A DNA stretch of 64,000 nucleotides from Peptococcaceae bacterium BRH_c4b (GTDB lineage: Bacteria; Bacillota; Desulfotomaculia; Desulfotomaculales; Desulfocucumaceae): assembly GCA_000961595.1 (NCBI GenBank), contig LADO01000017.1:62001-126000 (forward strand). Direction: 5' to 3'. This document shows, one piece after another, positions 16,695 through 24,637 of this stretch. The notes under the pieces were generated by a model. It made no database searches. It was not told the origin of the DNA and was given only the letters and a program-made list of their open reading frames with translations. The position numbers were made by a program, and so were the translations under genes. Position 1 is the first letter of the stretch. Each line of letters opens with the position of its first letter.

Positions 16695-17246
16695 ATGACC
16701 GATGAAACGATCAGACTGGCCCACCGTCTTGTGAATAATGACCGGGCTAAAGCCATCGTTTATAAAAACGCTGCTCAGACTTACGCCATGCTGGGCGCCT
16801 ATAAAAGGGCCGCCGGTGTTACCAAAATGCTGTTAAAACTATCCCCGGACCGGGCCGCGACTTATAAAAACCTTACGAAATTATACAGCAAGGCAGGACA
16901 AAAAGGGCTTAAAGTATTTGTCAAAGGCAAGCGCCCTGATTTTGATGTCAAACCCTTCGTGAAAAACGGCAGGACCATGGTACCCATCCGGGCTATTTCC
17001 GAGACCATGGGAGCCAAGGTGAACTATGATGCCAGAAATCAAAAAGTGAATATCGTCAACGGCAACGTTAACATAAACCTCCAGGTAAATAAAAACAGTG
17101 CCGTGGTAAATGGCCGAAACGTCAGGCTGGATGCTCCGGTCAGCGTTGTAAACGGCAGGACCATGGTTCCGCTGCGCTTTGTATCGGAGAATTTAGGGGC
17201 TAAAGTCAACTACGACAGCCAGAGAGAGACCGTAACGGTGGAATAA
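16695..17246 (+). CDS. 5'-truncated protein with TPR-like region and two copper-amine-oxidase N-terminal-like repeats
   Basis: 183 residues from the first ATG, though the frame stays open about 80 bp upstream into the repeat. Residues 1-75 look like one or two TPR units. Residues 80-183 hold two copies of the stalk domain found in Firmicute surface proteins (KNGRTMVPIRAISETMGAKV near 95 and VNGRTMVPLRFVSENLGAKV near 153). Such proteins are normally exported, but no signal peptide is present here and no good ribosome site precedes the ATG. The N-terminus therefore seems to have been lost at the repeat/IS junction. It is probably a remnant. Domain call is firm; expression is doubtful. Confidence 0.7.
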   Translation: MTDETIRLAHRLVNNDRAKAIVYKNAAQTYAMLGAYKRAAGVTKMLLKLSPDRAATYKNLTKLYSKAGQKGLKVFVKGKRPDFDVKPFVKNGRTMVPIRAISETMGAKVNYDARNQKVNIVNGNVNINLQVNKNSAVVNGRNVRLDAPVSVVNGRTMVPLRFVSENLGAKVNYDSQRETVTVE

Positions 17247-17302
17247 ACGTAAAGTAAGCTACTACAAATGGACTAAAAAATAACAGTTGGATAATAAAAT
17301 AA

Positions 17303-17340
17303 CGAAAAAACCACACCCCCCAGTGGGTGTGGTTTTTTCG
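17303..17340. terminator. Bidirectional terminator
   Basis: CGAAAAAACCACACCC pairs with GGGTGTGGTTTTTTCG, giving a stem of about 15 bp with A-run and T-run flanks. It ends the 16695 transcript and isolates the following SLH genes. Confidence 0.92.
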
Positions 17341-17516
17341 TACTTTATTCAAGAACGAAATATTGATGTTATACGTCAATTTATTATATAGTAGTAAAAA
17401 TGGCAGGAGGTGGTACGTTGTAAACTGCCGCCTGTGTTTAGGTGTCTTGGTCATGGCGCGGCGGCAGGGCTGTCAATATAATATTTTACGTTAACTGCTG
17501 CTGGAAGGAGGTCCTA

Positions 17517-19529
17517 ATGCGAGCCAAAAGTTTAATTGTGTTGATGTTGCTATTTACGATGTGTGTAATTGTGCCGGGTGATGAATCCCTGGCCGGTGAA
17601 GCCCTTGTGGAATTTAGCGATACTGCGGGCCACTGGGCTGCCGGTTCAATAACAGAATGCAGAGCCAACGGTCTGATGAGCGGTTATCCGGACAATATAT
17701 TTAAACCCAGTCAGTCGTTGAGCAGGGTCGAGGCTCTGGTGACAGTAAATCGAGCCATGGGATGGTCCAGTCAGGTGAACACAGTTTCCACCTCCGGTAT
17801 TAATTTCCCAACCGATCTCTGGGAATATTTCAGGAACCACGTTGCCCTGGCCGCTAATAAACAATTAATGATTAAAAGCGATATTCCCATGATGAAATTT
17901 AACGACCCGGCTCCCCGCATCGAGGTCGCCCTGTGGCTGGCCAAGGCGCTGGATCTTAAAGGCAACGGCGCCGGATTGAATTTCACCGATTTAAATAAAA
18001 TACCTGCCACATCAAGGGACATGGTGGCCGGGGTGGTGGAGGCCGGCATAATCACCGGTTTGCCGGGCAATCTCTTTGAACCCTCAAAGTCGCTGACCAG
18101 GGCCGAAATGGCTTCCATTCTGGGGCGTCTGCTGAAGGATAAAAAAATAGCGTCCCCGGAAGGCAAGTATCATACAGGCCAACTGACCTCGGTGGACTGG
18201 GTAAACAAAAAAATATCCGTTCAGACTACTTCCGGTTCGGGAACATACCCTCTGGCCGGTTCATATATGGTTTATAAGGACGGCAAAAGAACGACCCTGG
18301 ATGCTATCAGGGCGGGAGAATGCGTAGGAATCACCCTGGACGGCTCCGGTAACTGTATTTTTATTGCCATCCAGGACGGGACCGTGACCACATCGGAGCA
18401 GACGTCCACCACCGGCAGCGTGTCTGTTTCCTACTCCGGTAACAGGGGATATATAGTAAATAAGTACTGGGATAACTTTTCAGTCCGTTTCAGTGATGGA
18501 TCCGTGGAGGAGTTTTACATTAACGGAGTAAAATTTATTGAAAAAGGCTACAGCATTACCTATGGCGCCCTGCAAAAGGGGACCTATGTGGAAGTGGTAA
18601 GATCCGGTTCCAGCATTTCGGAGGTGCGCATTTTAGAAGGTGACCGTAAGGTCTTCGGAGAGGTTGAAAAGATTAGCTCACAGTCAATCGGTATTATCGA
18701 TGAAGACAACAGGGATATTACCTATACGTTGACTGGAGGGGTTTCAATTAAGGATAAAGACAACCGTTCTGCCGACATTGAGGATATAGAGGCGGAAATG
18801 GATGTGGAACTTACCCTCAACGCCAAAGACGAGGTGACTGCCCTGAAATTCAACGAGACAACGGGCGATCTCAAGGGGATTGTTGACTACATCCGTATCA
18901 CCGGAACCAAAAAAATAACCGTCGAAGATAAAGACGGCGATAGTCATACCTATTATCTGGCAAATAGCGTCTCGGTAAGGGAGGACGACAGGACCCGGAA
19001 TCTGGATTACGTCGATGAGGGCATGAACGTTGAATTAACCCTGAACAGCGCCAAGGAAGTTACCCGGATAGAGATTAAGGATCTTACTGTAGTTGAAGGC
19101 GAAGTTACCTATATAAGCACTTCCGGAACGAAAAGGATTAAGATAGAAAAGAGTAATAACAAGGAAGTAACCTACTATCTGGCCGACGGCGTAACAGTGA
19201 AAGACGGCGGCACGAGTAAAAGCCTTAGTTATATCGACACGGGGTTGGATGTGAAATTATATCTTAATGACGATGATAAAGTTATCAGGATTGAAATAAT
19301 CGGCTCATCTTCCACGGTGCGGGGAGAAGTGACCAGCATCCGCACCTCGGGCACCAAAAGAATCTGGATTAAATTGAGCAGCGGCAGTGAAAAGAATTAC
19401 TACCTGTCGGATGACGTGAAGGTTACGGAAGGCTCCGCCACCAAAAACCTGAGCTATATAGACAAAGACATGGAAGTCAAGCTTACCCTGGATGATGATG
19501 ACGAGGTAACCAGGATTGATATTTTGTAA
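17517..19529 (+). CDS. S-layer homology protein with tandem C-terminal beta repeats
   Basis: A 670-residue cell-surface protein. A signal peptide (KSLIVLMLLFTMCVIVPG) is followed by three SLH units (about 30-215: DTAGHWAAGSI..., then two more ending LTRAEMASILGRLL) that anchor to cell wall polymer. The remaining 450 residues are about six repeats of roughly 72 residues. The last four are clearest, each holding a GEVxxIxxSGTKxIxI strand, a YYLxDxVxV strand and a DxGMxVxLxLNxxxEVTRIxI strand. The ATG at 17517 follows AAGGAGGT at 5 nt; an in-frame extension to 17442 is not needed. A second SLH gene follows 49 bp later, so the two form a likely operon. Role: S-layer or surface scaffold. Confidence 0.9.
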   Translation: MRAKSLIVLMLLFTMCVIVPGDESLAGEALVEFSDTAGHWAAGSITECRANGLMSGYPDNIFKPSQSLSRVEALVTVNRAMGWSSQVNTVSTSGINFPTDLWEYFRNHVALAANKQLMIKSDIPMMKFNDPAPRIEVALWLAKALDLKGNGAGLNFTDLNKIPATSRDMVAGVVEAGIITGLPGNLFEPSKSLTRAEMASILGRLLKDKKIASPEGKYHTGQLTSVDWVNKKISVQTTSGSGTYPLAGSYMVYKDGKRTTLDAIRAGECVGITLDGSGNCIFIAIQDGTVTTSEQTSTTGSVSVSYSGNRGYIVNKYWDNFSVRFSDGSVEEFYINGVKFIEKGYSITYGALQKGTYVEVVRSGSSISEVRILEGDRKVFGEVEKISSQSIGIIDEDNRDITYTLTGGVSIKDKDNRSADIEDIEAEMDVELTLNAKDEVTALKFNETTGDLKGIVDYIRITGTKKITVEDKDGDSHTYYLANSVSVREDDRTRNLDYVDEGMNVELTLNSAKEVTRIEIKDLTVVEGEVTYISTSGTKRIKIEKSNNKEVTYYLADGVTVKDGGTSKSLSYIDTGLDVKLYLNDDDKVIRIEIIGSSSTVRGEVTSIRTSGTKRIWIKLSSGSEKNYYLSDDVKVTEGSATKNLSYIDKDMEVKLTLDDDDEVTRIDIL

Positions 19530-19578
19530 GCAATCACTATGCAAAAAGCGCTGGACGCACGGAATGGAGAAGGCTTAA

Positions 19579-22023
19579 ATGTTCAGAGCAAGGTTATTTA
19601 TTTTTTGTATTGCGGCAGTACTGCTGCTATGCCCACCGGCCTGGGGCCGGCAGCAGCCACCACCTGTATTTAAGGATATAGCAGGTTCTTTCGCCGAAGA
19701 TGATATCAACGCTCTGGCTGCCCTGTGGATATTAAAAGGCTCCAGCCCGGAACAGTTTGACCCGCAACGGGAGATAACCCGGGGTGATTTCACTGTGCTG
19801 CTGGCCGGAGTATTGGGGATAATGCCCTATCACCCGGAAAAGCCCTCCTTTTTCGATGTGCCCCCGGATTCCCCCGTTTTTGGCTATGTCGAAGCCCTGG
19901 CCGAATTGGGTATACTTGCGGGCAGCGGCGATAACAGGCTTGAAGCCGGAAAGTTCATCAGCCGCCAGGATGCGGCGGTGATGGTATACAAGGCCCTGGG
20001 GGGCTTTAGCGCCAGCAGAGAATTAAAATATAGGGACGGAAGGATTATTTCCCCCTATGCGGTGTCTGGCGTGGCTTTTGTAACCGGCAAGGGTTGGATG
20101 AGGGGCAGCGATGGTAATTTTCACCCGCTGAAGAGTATGACCCGGGCCGAGGCAGCGGTGCTGGCCAGGCAACTATACGATGCGAGAAAATGGCAGGCCA
20201 TGACCTCAATACGGGATGTCTCCCGTCGCCGGGCGGGGGTTGAGACCGGCGCCGAATTGCCGCTGCAGACTGACCCGGCATGGGGCAAACTTGGGTTTAC
20301 TCCCATATACGGTATCGATAATCCCGCCCTGGGCAACCTGGGGTACGACGGTACCTTTACTGCCGGCCAGCGCCCGGGAGATGGTATAATCACCGTTAAC
20401 TCGGGTTACAACAGCTATAATGTAGAAGTTTCCGTGTCCGGAAATATCGGTAAAGAGGATGCAGATAAGCCTTCCGCTGAAAAATCTTCAGCCGGTGTCA
20501 ACTCCTCCGGCGGCTACGGCCCCCCTGTGGAAAGGGAATTGAGTTTTACTTATAGTATGGGGCAATATGCGTCGGATGCGGCTTTTCGGGATATGGAAAA
20601 TAAAAAATATTCCGGTCCGGTGGACGGGCTTACCTCCGGCGGCGAAATCTGGACGGGGTTCTTGCGTCAGCAGGGCAGGAATATTACTGCGGATCTGGGG
20701 CATCTGGAAACTGTATCGAAAATATCGCTGGAATTCAAACAGGATACCGGCGCCGGCATACGGCTGCCGGAATACATGGAATGTGCGGTTTCTGTGGACG
20801 GAGAAATATGGCGGTACGCAGGCCGGGTAAATCACGGAATTTTGCCTTCGGATAGTTCCGTCCAGAGCAAAAGCCTGCAGTTGACTATTCCCCCCGTCAT
20901 CGCAAGATATGTAAAGATTAGCTTTCCGGTGGATGTTTTTGTATTTGCCAGACATTTATCCATCAAAGGGGGGCTTCCGGCAGATAAGCCCGCAGTGTTG
21001 CCACCGGACGAAAGGGGTGTCGGGAAATCCCCGCAGTATCTGTTCATCCCCGATATGAAAGATGTATTACTGGTCTTTTCGGGGGCTAATGGAAGGATTG
21101 GAACCTGGACCTCCTGGGACTTTGAGCCTCTGGTTGGATATATGAACGGAAGAGGGGCCATCGGGGGAAGAATGTTTGACACCATGCTTTTTCTACCGTT
21201 CCCAGGGATTACCGGAAATAAGGGGGAATGGGTGGCCTATCTGGATAACCTTTTTGTCCCGGGAGAACAGCTTAGTGCGCTAAATGATGCGGCTGCTTCA
21301 GTGAATGCAGCTCTGCACACACAGATGAAGGAAAAAGTTATACTCTCCCTGCCGTACCCGGACCCTCAGCAGAAGGATTTCGGGGCGCTGGAGGAAGAGG
21401 GCCGCTCTCTGTCCTTTATAGGTAATAATGCGAGCGGGGAGCAGGCGCCTGGCGACAGGTTTCAGGCCGTGCAGTGGTATTACAATCAACTGACCGCCCG
21501 CTGGAAAGCTGCTGAATATAAAAACCTGGAGCTATCAGGTATCTACTGGTATAAAGAAACTATGGACGCAAGGATTTCCGGCGAAAAGGATCTGTTGCAA
21601 AACGTTGCTCGCATGGTCAGGCAAGACGGGCTGAAATTCTTTTGGATTCCCTATTTCGGGGGGCGCGGCTATGAGGACTGGCGGTCTTACGGGTTCAGCC
21701 ATGTTATATTGCAGCCAAACTATTACGCTACAGACAACCCCCCGGAGGACAGGCTGGCCAACGCAGTGGAACAGGCGGGGAAATACAGTCTGGGTATTGA
21801 GCTGGAATGTGACGATAAAATAACTTACAGCCGATATTACTACGATTTGTTCTACCGGCAGTTAAATATCGGCCATGAGTTGGGGCTGGATGGTGACGTG
21901 ACCAATGCTTATTATGCTGGGGCGAAAACATTTTTACAGGTCCGTTCCAGCAACGTCCCCCAGATCCGGGGTATCTATGATGATCTTTTTAGATGGATTA
22001 ATGGAACCTATAAGCCTGAATAA
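19579..22023 (+). CDS. S-layer homology protein with DUF4855 domain
   Basis: An 814-residue exported protein. A signal peptide (RLFIFCIAAVLLLCPPAWG) is followed by three SLH units (about 30-215; SRQDAAVMVYKAL, SMTRAEAAVLARQL). A linker leads to a region resembling a carbohydrate-binding/discoidin-type domain (about 330-465, with TADLGHLETVSKISLEF and ARYVKISFPVDV). A C-terminal DUF4855-like domain (480-814) holds WDFEPLVGYM, LSGIYWYKETM, FFWIPYFGGRGY and the acidic LGIELECDDK; this family is thought to be a glycoside-hydrolase-like fold. Likely wall- or polysaccharide-directed. ATG follows GGAGAAGG at 5-6 nt. The C-terminal fold assignment is from memory of motifs. Confidence 0.85.
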   Translation: MFRARLFIFCIAAVLLLCPPAWGRQQPPPVFKDIAGSFAEDDINALAALWILKGSSPEQFDPQREITRGDFTVLLAGVLGIMPYHPEKPSFFDVPPDSPVFGYVEALAELGILAGSGDNRLEAGKFISRQDAAVMVYKALGGFSASRELKYRDGRIISPYAVSGVAFVTGKGWMRGSDGNFHPLKSMTRAEAAVLARQLYDARKWQAMTSIRDVSRRRAGVETGAELPLQTDPAWGKLGFTPIYGIDNPALGNLGYDGTFTAGQRPGDGIITVNSGYNSYNVEVSVSGNIGKEDADKPSAEKSSAGVNSSGGYGPPVERELSFTYSMGQYASDAAFRDMENKKYSGPVDGLTSGGEIWTGFLRQQGRNITADLGHLETVSKISLEFKQDTGAGIRLPEYMECAVSVDGEIWRYAGRVNHGILPSDSSVQSKSLQLTIPPVIARYVKISFPVDVFVFARHLSIKGGLPADKPAVLPPDERGVGKSPQYLFIPDMKDVLLVFSGANGRIGTWTSWDFEPLVGYMNGRGAIGGRMFDTMLFLPFPGITGNKGEWVAYLDNLFVPGEQLSALNDAAASVNAALHTQMKEKVILSLPYPDPQQKDFGALEEEGRSLSFIGNNASGEQAPGDRFQAVQWYYNQLTARWKAAEYKNLELSGIYWYKETMDARISGEKDLLQNVARMVRQDGLKFFWIPYFGGRGYEDWRSYGFSHVILQPNYYATDNPPEDRLANAVEQAGKYSLGIELECDDKITYSRYYYDLFYRQLNIGHELGLDGDVTNAYYAGAKTFLQVRSSNVPQIRGIYDDLFRWINGTYKPE

Positions 22024-22029
22024 TAGAAA

Positions 22030-22065
22030 ATCTCCCGGGCCGCACTTTCCGGGAGATGTTTTTTT
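22030..22065 (+). terminator. Terminator of the SLH operon
   Basis: ATCTCCCGG/CCGGGAGAT stem with a 10-nt loop, followed by GTTTTTTTAA, 6 nt after the SLH gene stop. Confidence 0.9.
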
Positions 22066-22181
22066 AACGCCGTGGTTATTAGTGCCAGTCTCAGATGTCA
22101 ATTCCAGCATAACTGTTTGCCGATTAGTATAATGATGCAACAAAACAGCCTGGAATAGTTATCGGGATTAACCCGGGTACT

Positions 22182-22571
22182 TTAGAAATTTCCTCCGTTC
22201 CTTCGTATTATTTCCTCCGCCCGGTTCATTTTATCGTCGGAACCAACTACCGTAAGCAGGAAGGCCTTGCCTCCGGCCTGTCCGTAGTCGATGTTCCCGT
22301 AGCCGCTGACGGAAGGATCCGCGGCCATCAATATCCTGGCATCCTGACTGGAGACACCCTGGCTGTTGGAGAAGAGGGTGGGGCCGGTTTCCGTTCTGGC
22401 ATTGTTTATAGGGTTGTTGTAATGAGCGTCTGAGGTGGCCCCGTATCGGGAGACTCTATCAACCTGGACATTTTTTAATCCCGTATTTTTTAATTCCTTT
22501 TCCGCTGCCTGGGCCTTATTGCTGGAGGGAAAATACGCAAGAATTGATCGTTCACCGGGAGATAATTTCAA
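22182..22571 (-). CDS. Hypothetical protein, possibly YflT/general-stress-like
   Basis: A 129-residue soluble protein. Residues 10-45 (ILAYFPSSNKAQAAEKELK then VQVDRVSRYG) resemble the ferredoxin-like start of small proteins that sense or bind across a beta-alpha-beta unit. A Gly/Asn/Ser-rich linker follows (about 50-95). The last 30 residues (AFLLTVVGSDDKMNRAEEII) form a second beta-alpha unit. This layout resembles Firmicute general-stress-type proteins, but I cannot name the family with confidence. TTG start at 22571, 8 nt after AAGGAGGG. Monocistronic. Confidence 0.72.
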   Translation of the reverse strand: MKLSPGERSILAYFPSSNKAQAAEKELKNTGLKNVQVDRVSRYGATSDAHYNNPINNARTETGPTLFSNSQGVSSQDARILMAADPSVSGYGNIDYGQAGGKAFLLTVVGSDDKMNRAEEIIRRNGGNF

Positions 22572-22651
22572 ACCTGAAACCCTCCTTAATAAATTTTGAT
22601 TTTATTATGGCCGGGATAAGCAGGTTTTATTGAAAAAGGTAATTTAACCTT

Positions 22652-22912
22652 TTAATTGGCGTCATCGTCCTGAAGGAAATTGCTTTCCAGGGTGTGTTCG
22701 TTTACGAACCACCATCTTTTATCGTTAGCCAGTATAAACAGTCCATGGATGCCACTGCGGAAAGAGTATGTTCTACCCTCCGTAAAAATAGGCTCCTCTT
22801 TTTTTTCTTTTAAATGCAATAGCTCATAAAAAGTATCAAGTCTGGATTTTTTAATTACAAAAACCGTGTTTATACATTTTATCTTTTTATAATTATCCGG
22901 TGACTTGTCCAT
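22652..22912 (-). CDS. Hypothetical 86-residue protein
   Basis: Begins MDKSPDNYKKIKCINTVFVI and is rich in Lys, Glu and aromatic residues; the end is acidic (FLQDDDAN). No domain is recognised. An upstream in-frame ATG exists at 22933, but the ATG at 22912 lies 8 nt after GAGGAG and is the better start. It precedes the 22571 gene on the same strand by 80 bp, so the two could be co-transcribed. Confidence 0.6.
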   Translation of the reverse strand: MDKSPDNYKKIKCINTVFVIKKSRLDTFYELLHLKEKKEEPIFTEGRTYSFRSGIHGLFILANDKRWWFVNEHTLESNFLQDDDAN

Positions 22913-23119
22913 TGTTAAGCACTCCTCATTCATATTTTACAAATTAAAAATAGAACAGTCCAGTTTGAAATTGCAAAGACTGATATATTTTTACATTTCT
23001 TTCCCACCACAAGCCCAACCGGAACGGTTCACCAGTATCTGCCGTCGTATCTTTTGTTCCGCTTGTCCCCCATTACAAAGATATTTCCGTTGGATACTCT
23101 GAAGGGTTTACAAAAGCTG

Positions 23120-23143
23120 AAAACCGCCCTAAACGGCGGTTTT
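23120..23143. terminator. Orphan terminator-like hairpin
   Basis: AAAACCGCC/GGCGGTTTT stem around CTAAAC, with A- and T-rich flanks. No intact gene ends here on either strand. It may have served the decayed DHH gene just to the right on the minus strand. Confidence 0.6.
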
Positions 23144-23275
23144 GTAATACTTTATGATTAGTATGTCGGTGTCCTTGCTCGCGTAGCGAGAGTGAAGGGT
23201 GGGGATGAAAGGTAGGTATGTCTTGCAGGGAATTCTTGTTCTGTCTTTGATTGTCTGGTAATAATATAGTTAGTT

Positions 23276-23480
23276 CTAATCCTTTAACTTTAGGATTAAA
23301 TCACTAAGTACTTGTTCGGCTTTTTCGTCAGGAACCTGGCATGTCCCTACATTATTATGTCCGCCGCCTCCATAATAATCATAAATCACGCGGGCACAGG
23401 ACGGTGCAGGAGTTGAGCTGCCTTCACCGTTCAAACCTACATTTTACTGTACTGCCAATTTTAACTCTCCGAAGCCAAGG
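23276..23480 (-). pseudogene. C-terminal remnant of a DHH-family phosphoesterase
   Basis: Reading the minus strand toward a TAG at 23278-23276 gives ARVIYDYYGGGGHNNVGTCQ followed by VPDEKAEQVLSDLILKLKD. The GGGGH motif followed by a small residue pair is the hallmark of the DHHA1 substrate-binding domain of DHH phosphoesterases (nanoRNase/exopolyphosphatase type). Upstream the frame is interrupted by a TAA at 23446-23444 and the rest of the gene is gone, replaced by the DUF1540 terminator region. Only about 60 residues of a normal 310-plus remain, so it is a dead fragment. Confidence 0.55.
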
Positions 23481-23486
23481 AAACAG

Positions 23487-23532
23487 TCATAGAATAAAAG
23501 GCCCGGCAAAAGCCGGGCCTTTTATTCTATGA
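23487..23532. terminator. Perfect 21-bp terminator hairpin at the DUF1540 stop
   Basis: TCATAGAATAAAAGGCCCGGC pairs perfectly with its complement across an AAAA loop. The stop codon of the DUF1540 gene (23529-23527) lies within the stem. On the minus strand the GC-rich top is followed by TTTTATTCTATGA. Confidence 0.85.
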
Positions 23533-23775
23533 CATCTTTTGAACACCATCGGCTCTGATGTCCCCTGAACCTTTAGAAACGTATGTTTTACAAGCTGTTG
23601 CCGTGCAGTTACCTGCCTTTACAGGAGTCAGCTGCTTTGCCATAGTGCAGTCCACATTATCCGGCTGCTTTACTGCAAAATCGTCGGTAGATACCAGGAT
23701 TTCGTTGGCATTGCATCTGTTGCCCTGGGCGTAGTAATGGCAGTCGCTGACAATACAATGGATATGTTGACTCAA
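23527..23775 (-). CDS. DUF1540 domain protein
   Basis: An 82-residue cysteine-rich protein. The N-terminal half fits DUF1540 (HCIVSDCHYYAQGNRCNANEI, with further C in VDCTMAK), and a second Cys set follows (NCTATACKTY). Spacing suggests one or two metal sites. The family is common in sporulating Firmicutes; its function is unknown. TTG start 6 nt after AAGGAGATG. A shorter paralogue lies at 63376-63531. Confidence 0.88.
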   Translation of the reverse strand: MSQHIHCIVSDCHYYAQGNRCNANEILVSTDDFAVKQPDNVDCTMAKQLTPVKAGNCTATACKTYVSKGSGDIRADGVQKMS

Positions 23776-23980
23776 AAATTCATCTCCTTTGCGCTATATT
23801 GGTAAACCTAAATTAGTTTTTCCGGAGGCATAAATTTTTATGAAAGTGATTTCGTTATTCAACATTCTGCTGACCATATGGAAATCCTTGCTATAGGCTA
23901 TGTAACCTATTTACTTGTTTCAACGAAGGATTACTGGTAAAATATTGCTGAGCACAACTTTGCATACAAAGGAGAAAGAT

Positions 23981-24511
23981 ATGAATATTATTCGCATAGG
24001 TGACAAGGTTATAAATACGGATCTGATCCACCGGGTGGTGGATCAGATACTTCTACTGCGGCAAGAGGGGCACTCTCAGCAGGAAGTGGCTGATCAGGTA
24101 GGGATCGACCGGACCCTTATATCACGACTGGAGTGCATTGGGGAAATTCGTAAGGGGCCGCTGGTGGCCCTAATAGGTTTTCCGCTGGCCAATGCCCAGG
24201 AATTAATCGAGGTAGCCCGGGCCGGCGGGGTGGATTTCATACTGCTCATGAGCGAGCAGGAGCGCTTGCGCTACGTGGAAGAAATGAGTGGGGCCGATCT
24301 GATCAATCACTTTATGGCCCTTGTTTCTCAGGTTAAGGGTTACGACACCGTTATCTTTATAGGTTCGGATATGCGCATTAAACTGGTGGAAGATATACTG
24401 GGGTCTAAGGTAATCAGTTGGGAAATCGGAATTTCTCCCATCAAGGAGGACCGGTGGATTAACCCCGAACAATTGAAGCAACTGATCCTTCAACTTAAGA
24501 AGGCCTGCTGA
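23981..24511 (+). CDS. HTH transcriptional regulator
   Basis: A 176-residue protein. Residues 17-55 form a helix-turn-helix (QILLLRQEGHSQQEVADQVG then IDRTLISRLE), like the XRE/sigma-54 class. The remaining 120 residues (VALIGFPLANAQELIEVA, DFILLMSEQERLRYVEEM, VIFIGSDMRIKLVEDI) form an alpha/beta domain with repeated beta-alpha units that could bind a small molecule. The frame opens earlier at 23915, but the ATG at 23981 lies 6 nt after AAAGGAGA. It is followed 126 bp later by the aminotransferase-reductase fusion on the same strand and is a natural candidate for its regulator. Confidence 0.8.
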   Translation: MNIIRIGDKVINTDLIHRVVDQILLLRQEGHSQQEVADQVGIDRTLISRLECIGEIRKGPLVALIGFPLANAQELIEVARAGGVDFILLMSEQERLRYVEEMSGADLINHFMALVSQVKGYDTVIFIGSDMRIKLVEDILGSKVISWEIGISPIKEDRWINPEQLKQLILQLKKAC

Positions 24512-24637
24512 TTAAGTCCCCCCTCCTTGCTTCACTCCGAATCTACTTTACTGCTGCCTGAATGTGAACAATAATTTCCTGTCTATACTATAGTAGAGCA
24601 ATAAATAGAAGATCGATGAATAAAGAGGTATCCATGA

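Noticed and set aside
17391-17516. Possible riboswitch before the SLH gene
   Set aside because: CTGCCGCC/GGCGGCAG can pair, but there is no match to a riboswitch consensus I know and no terminator follows.
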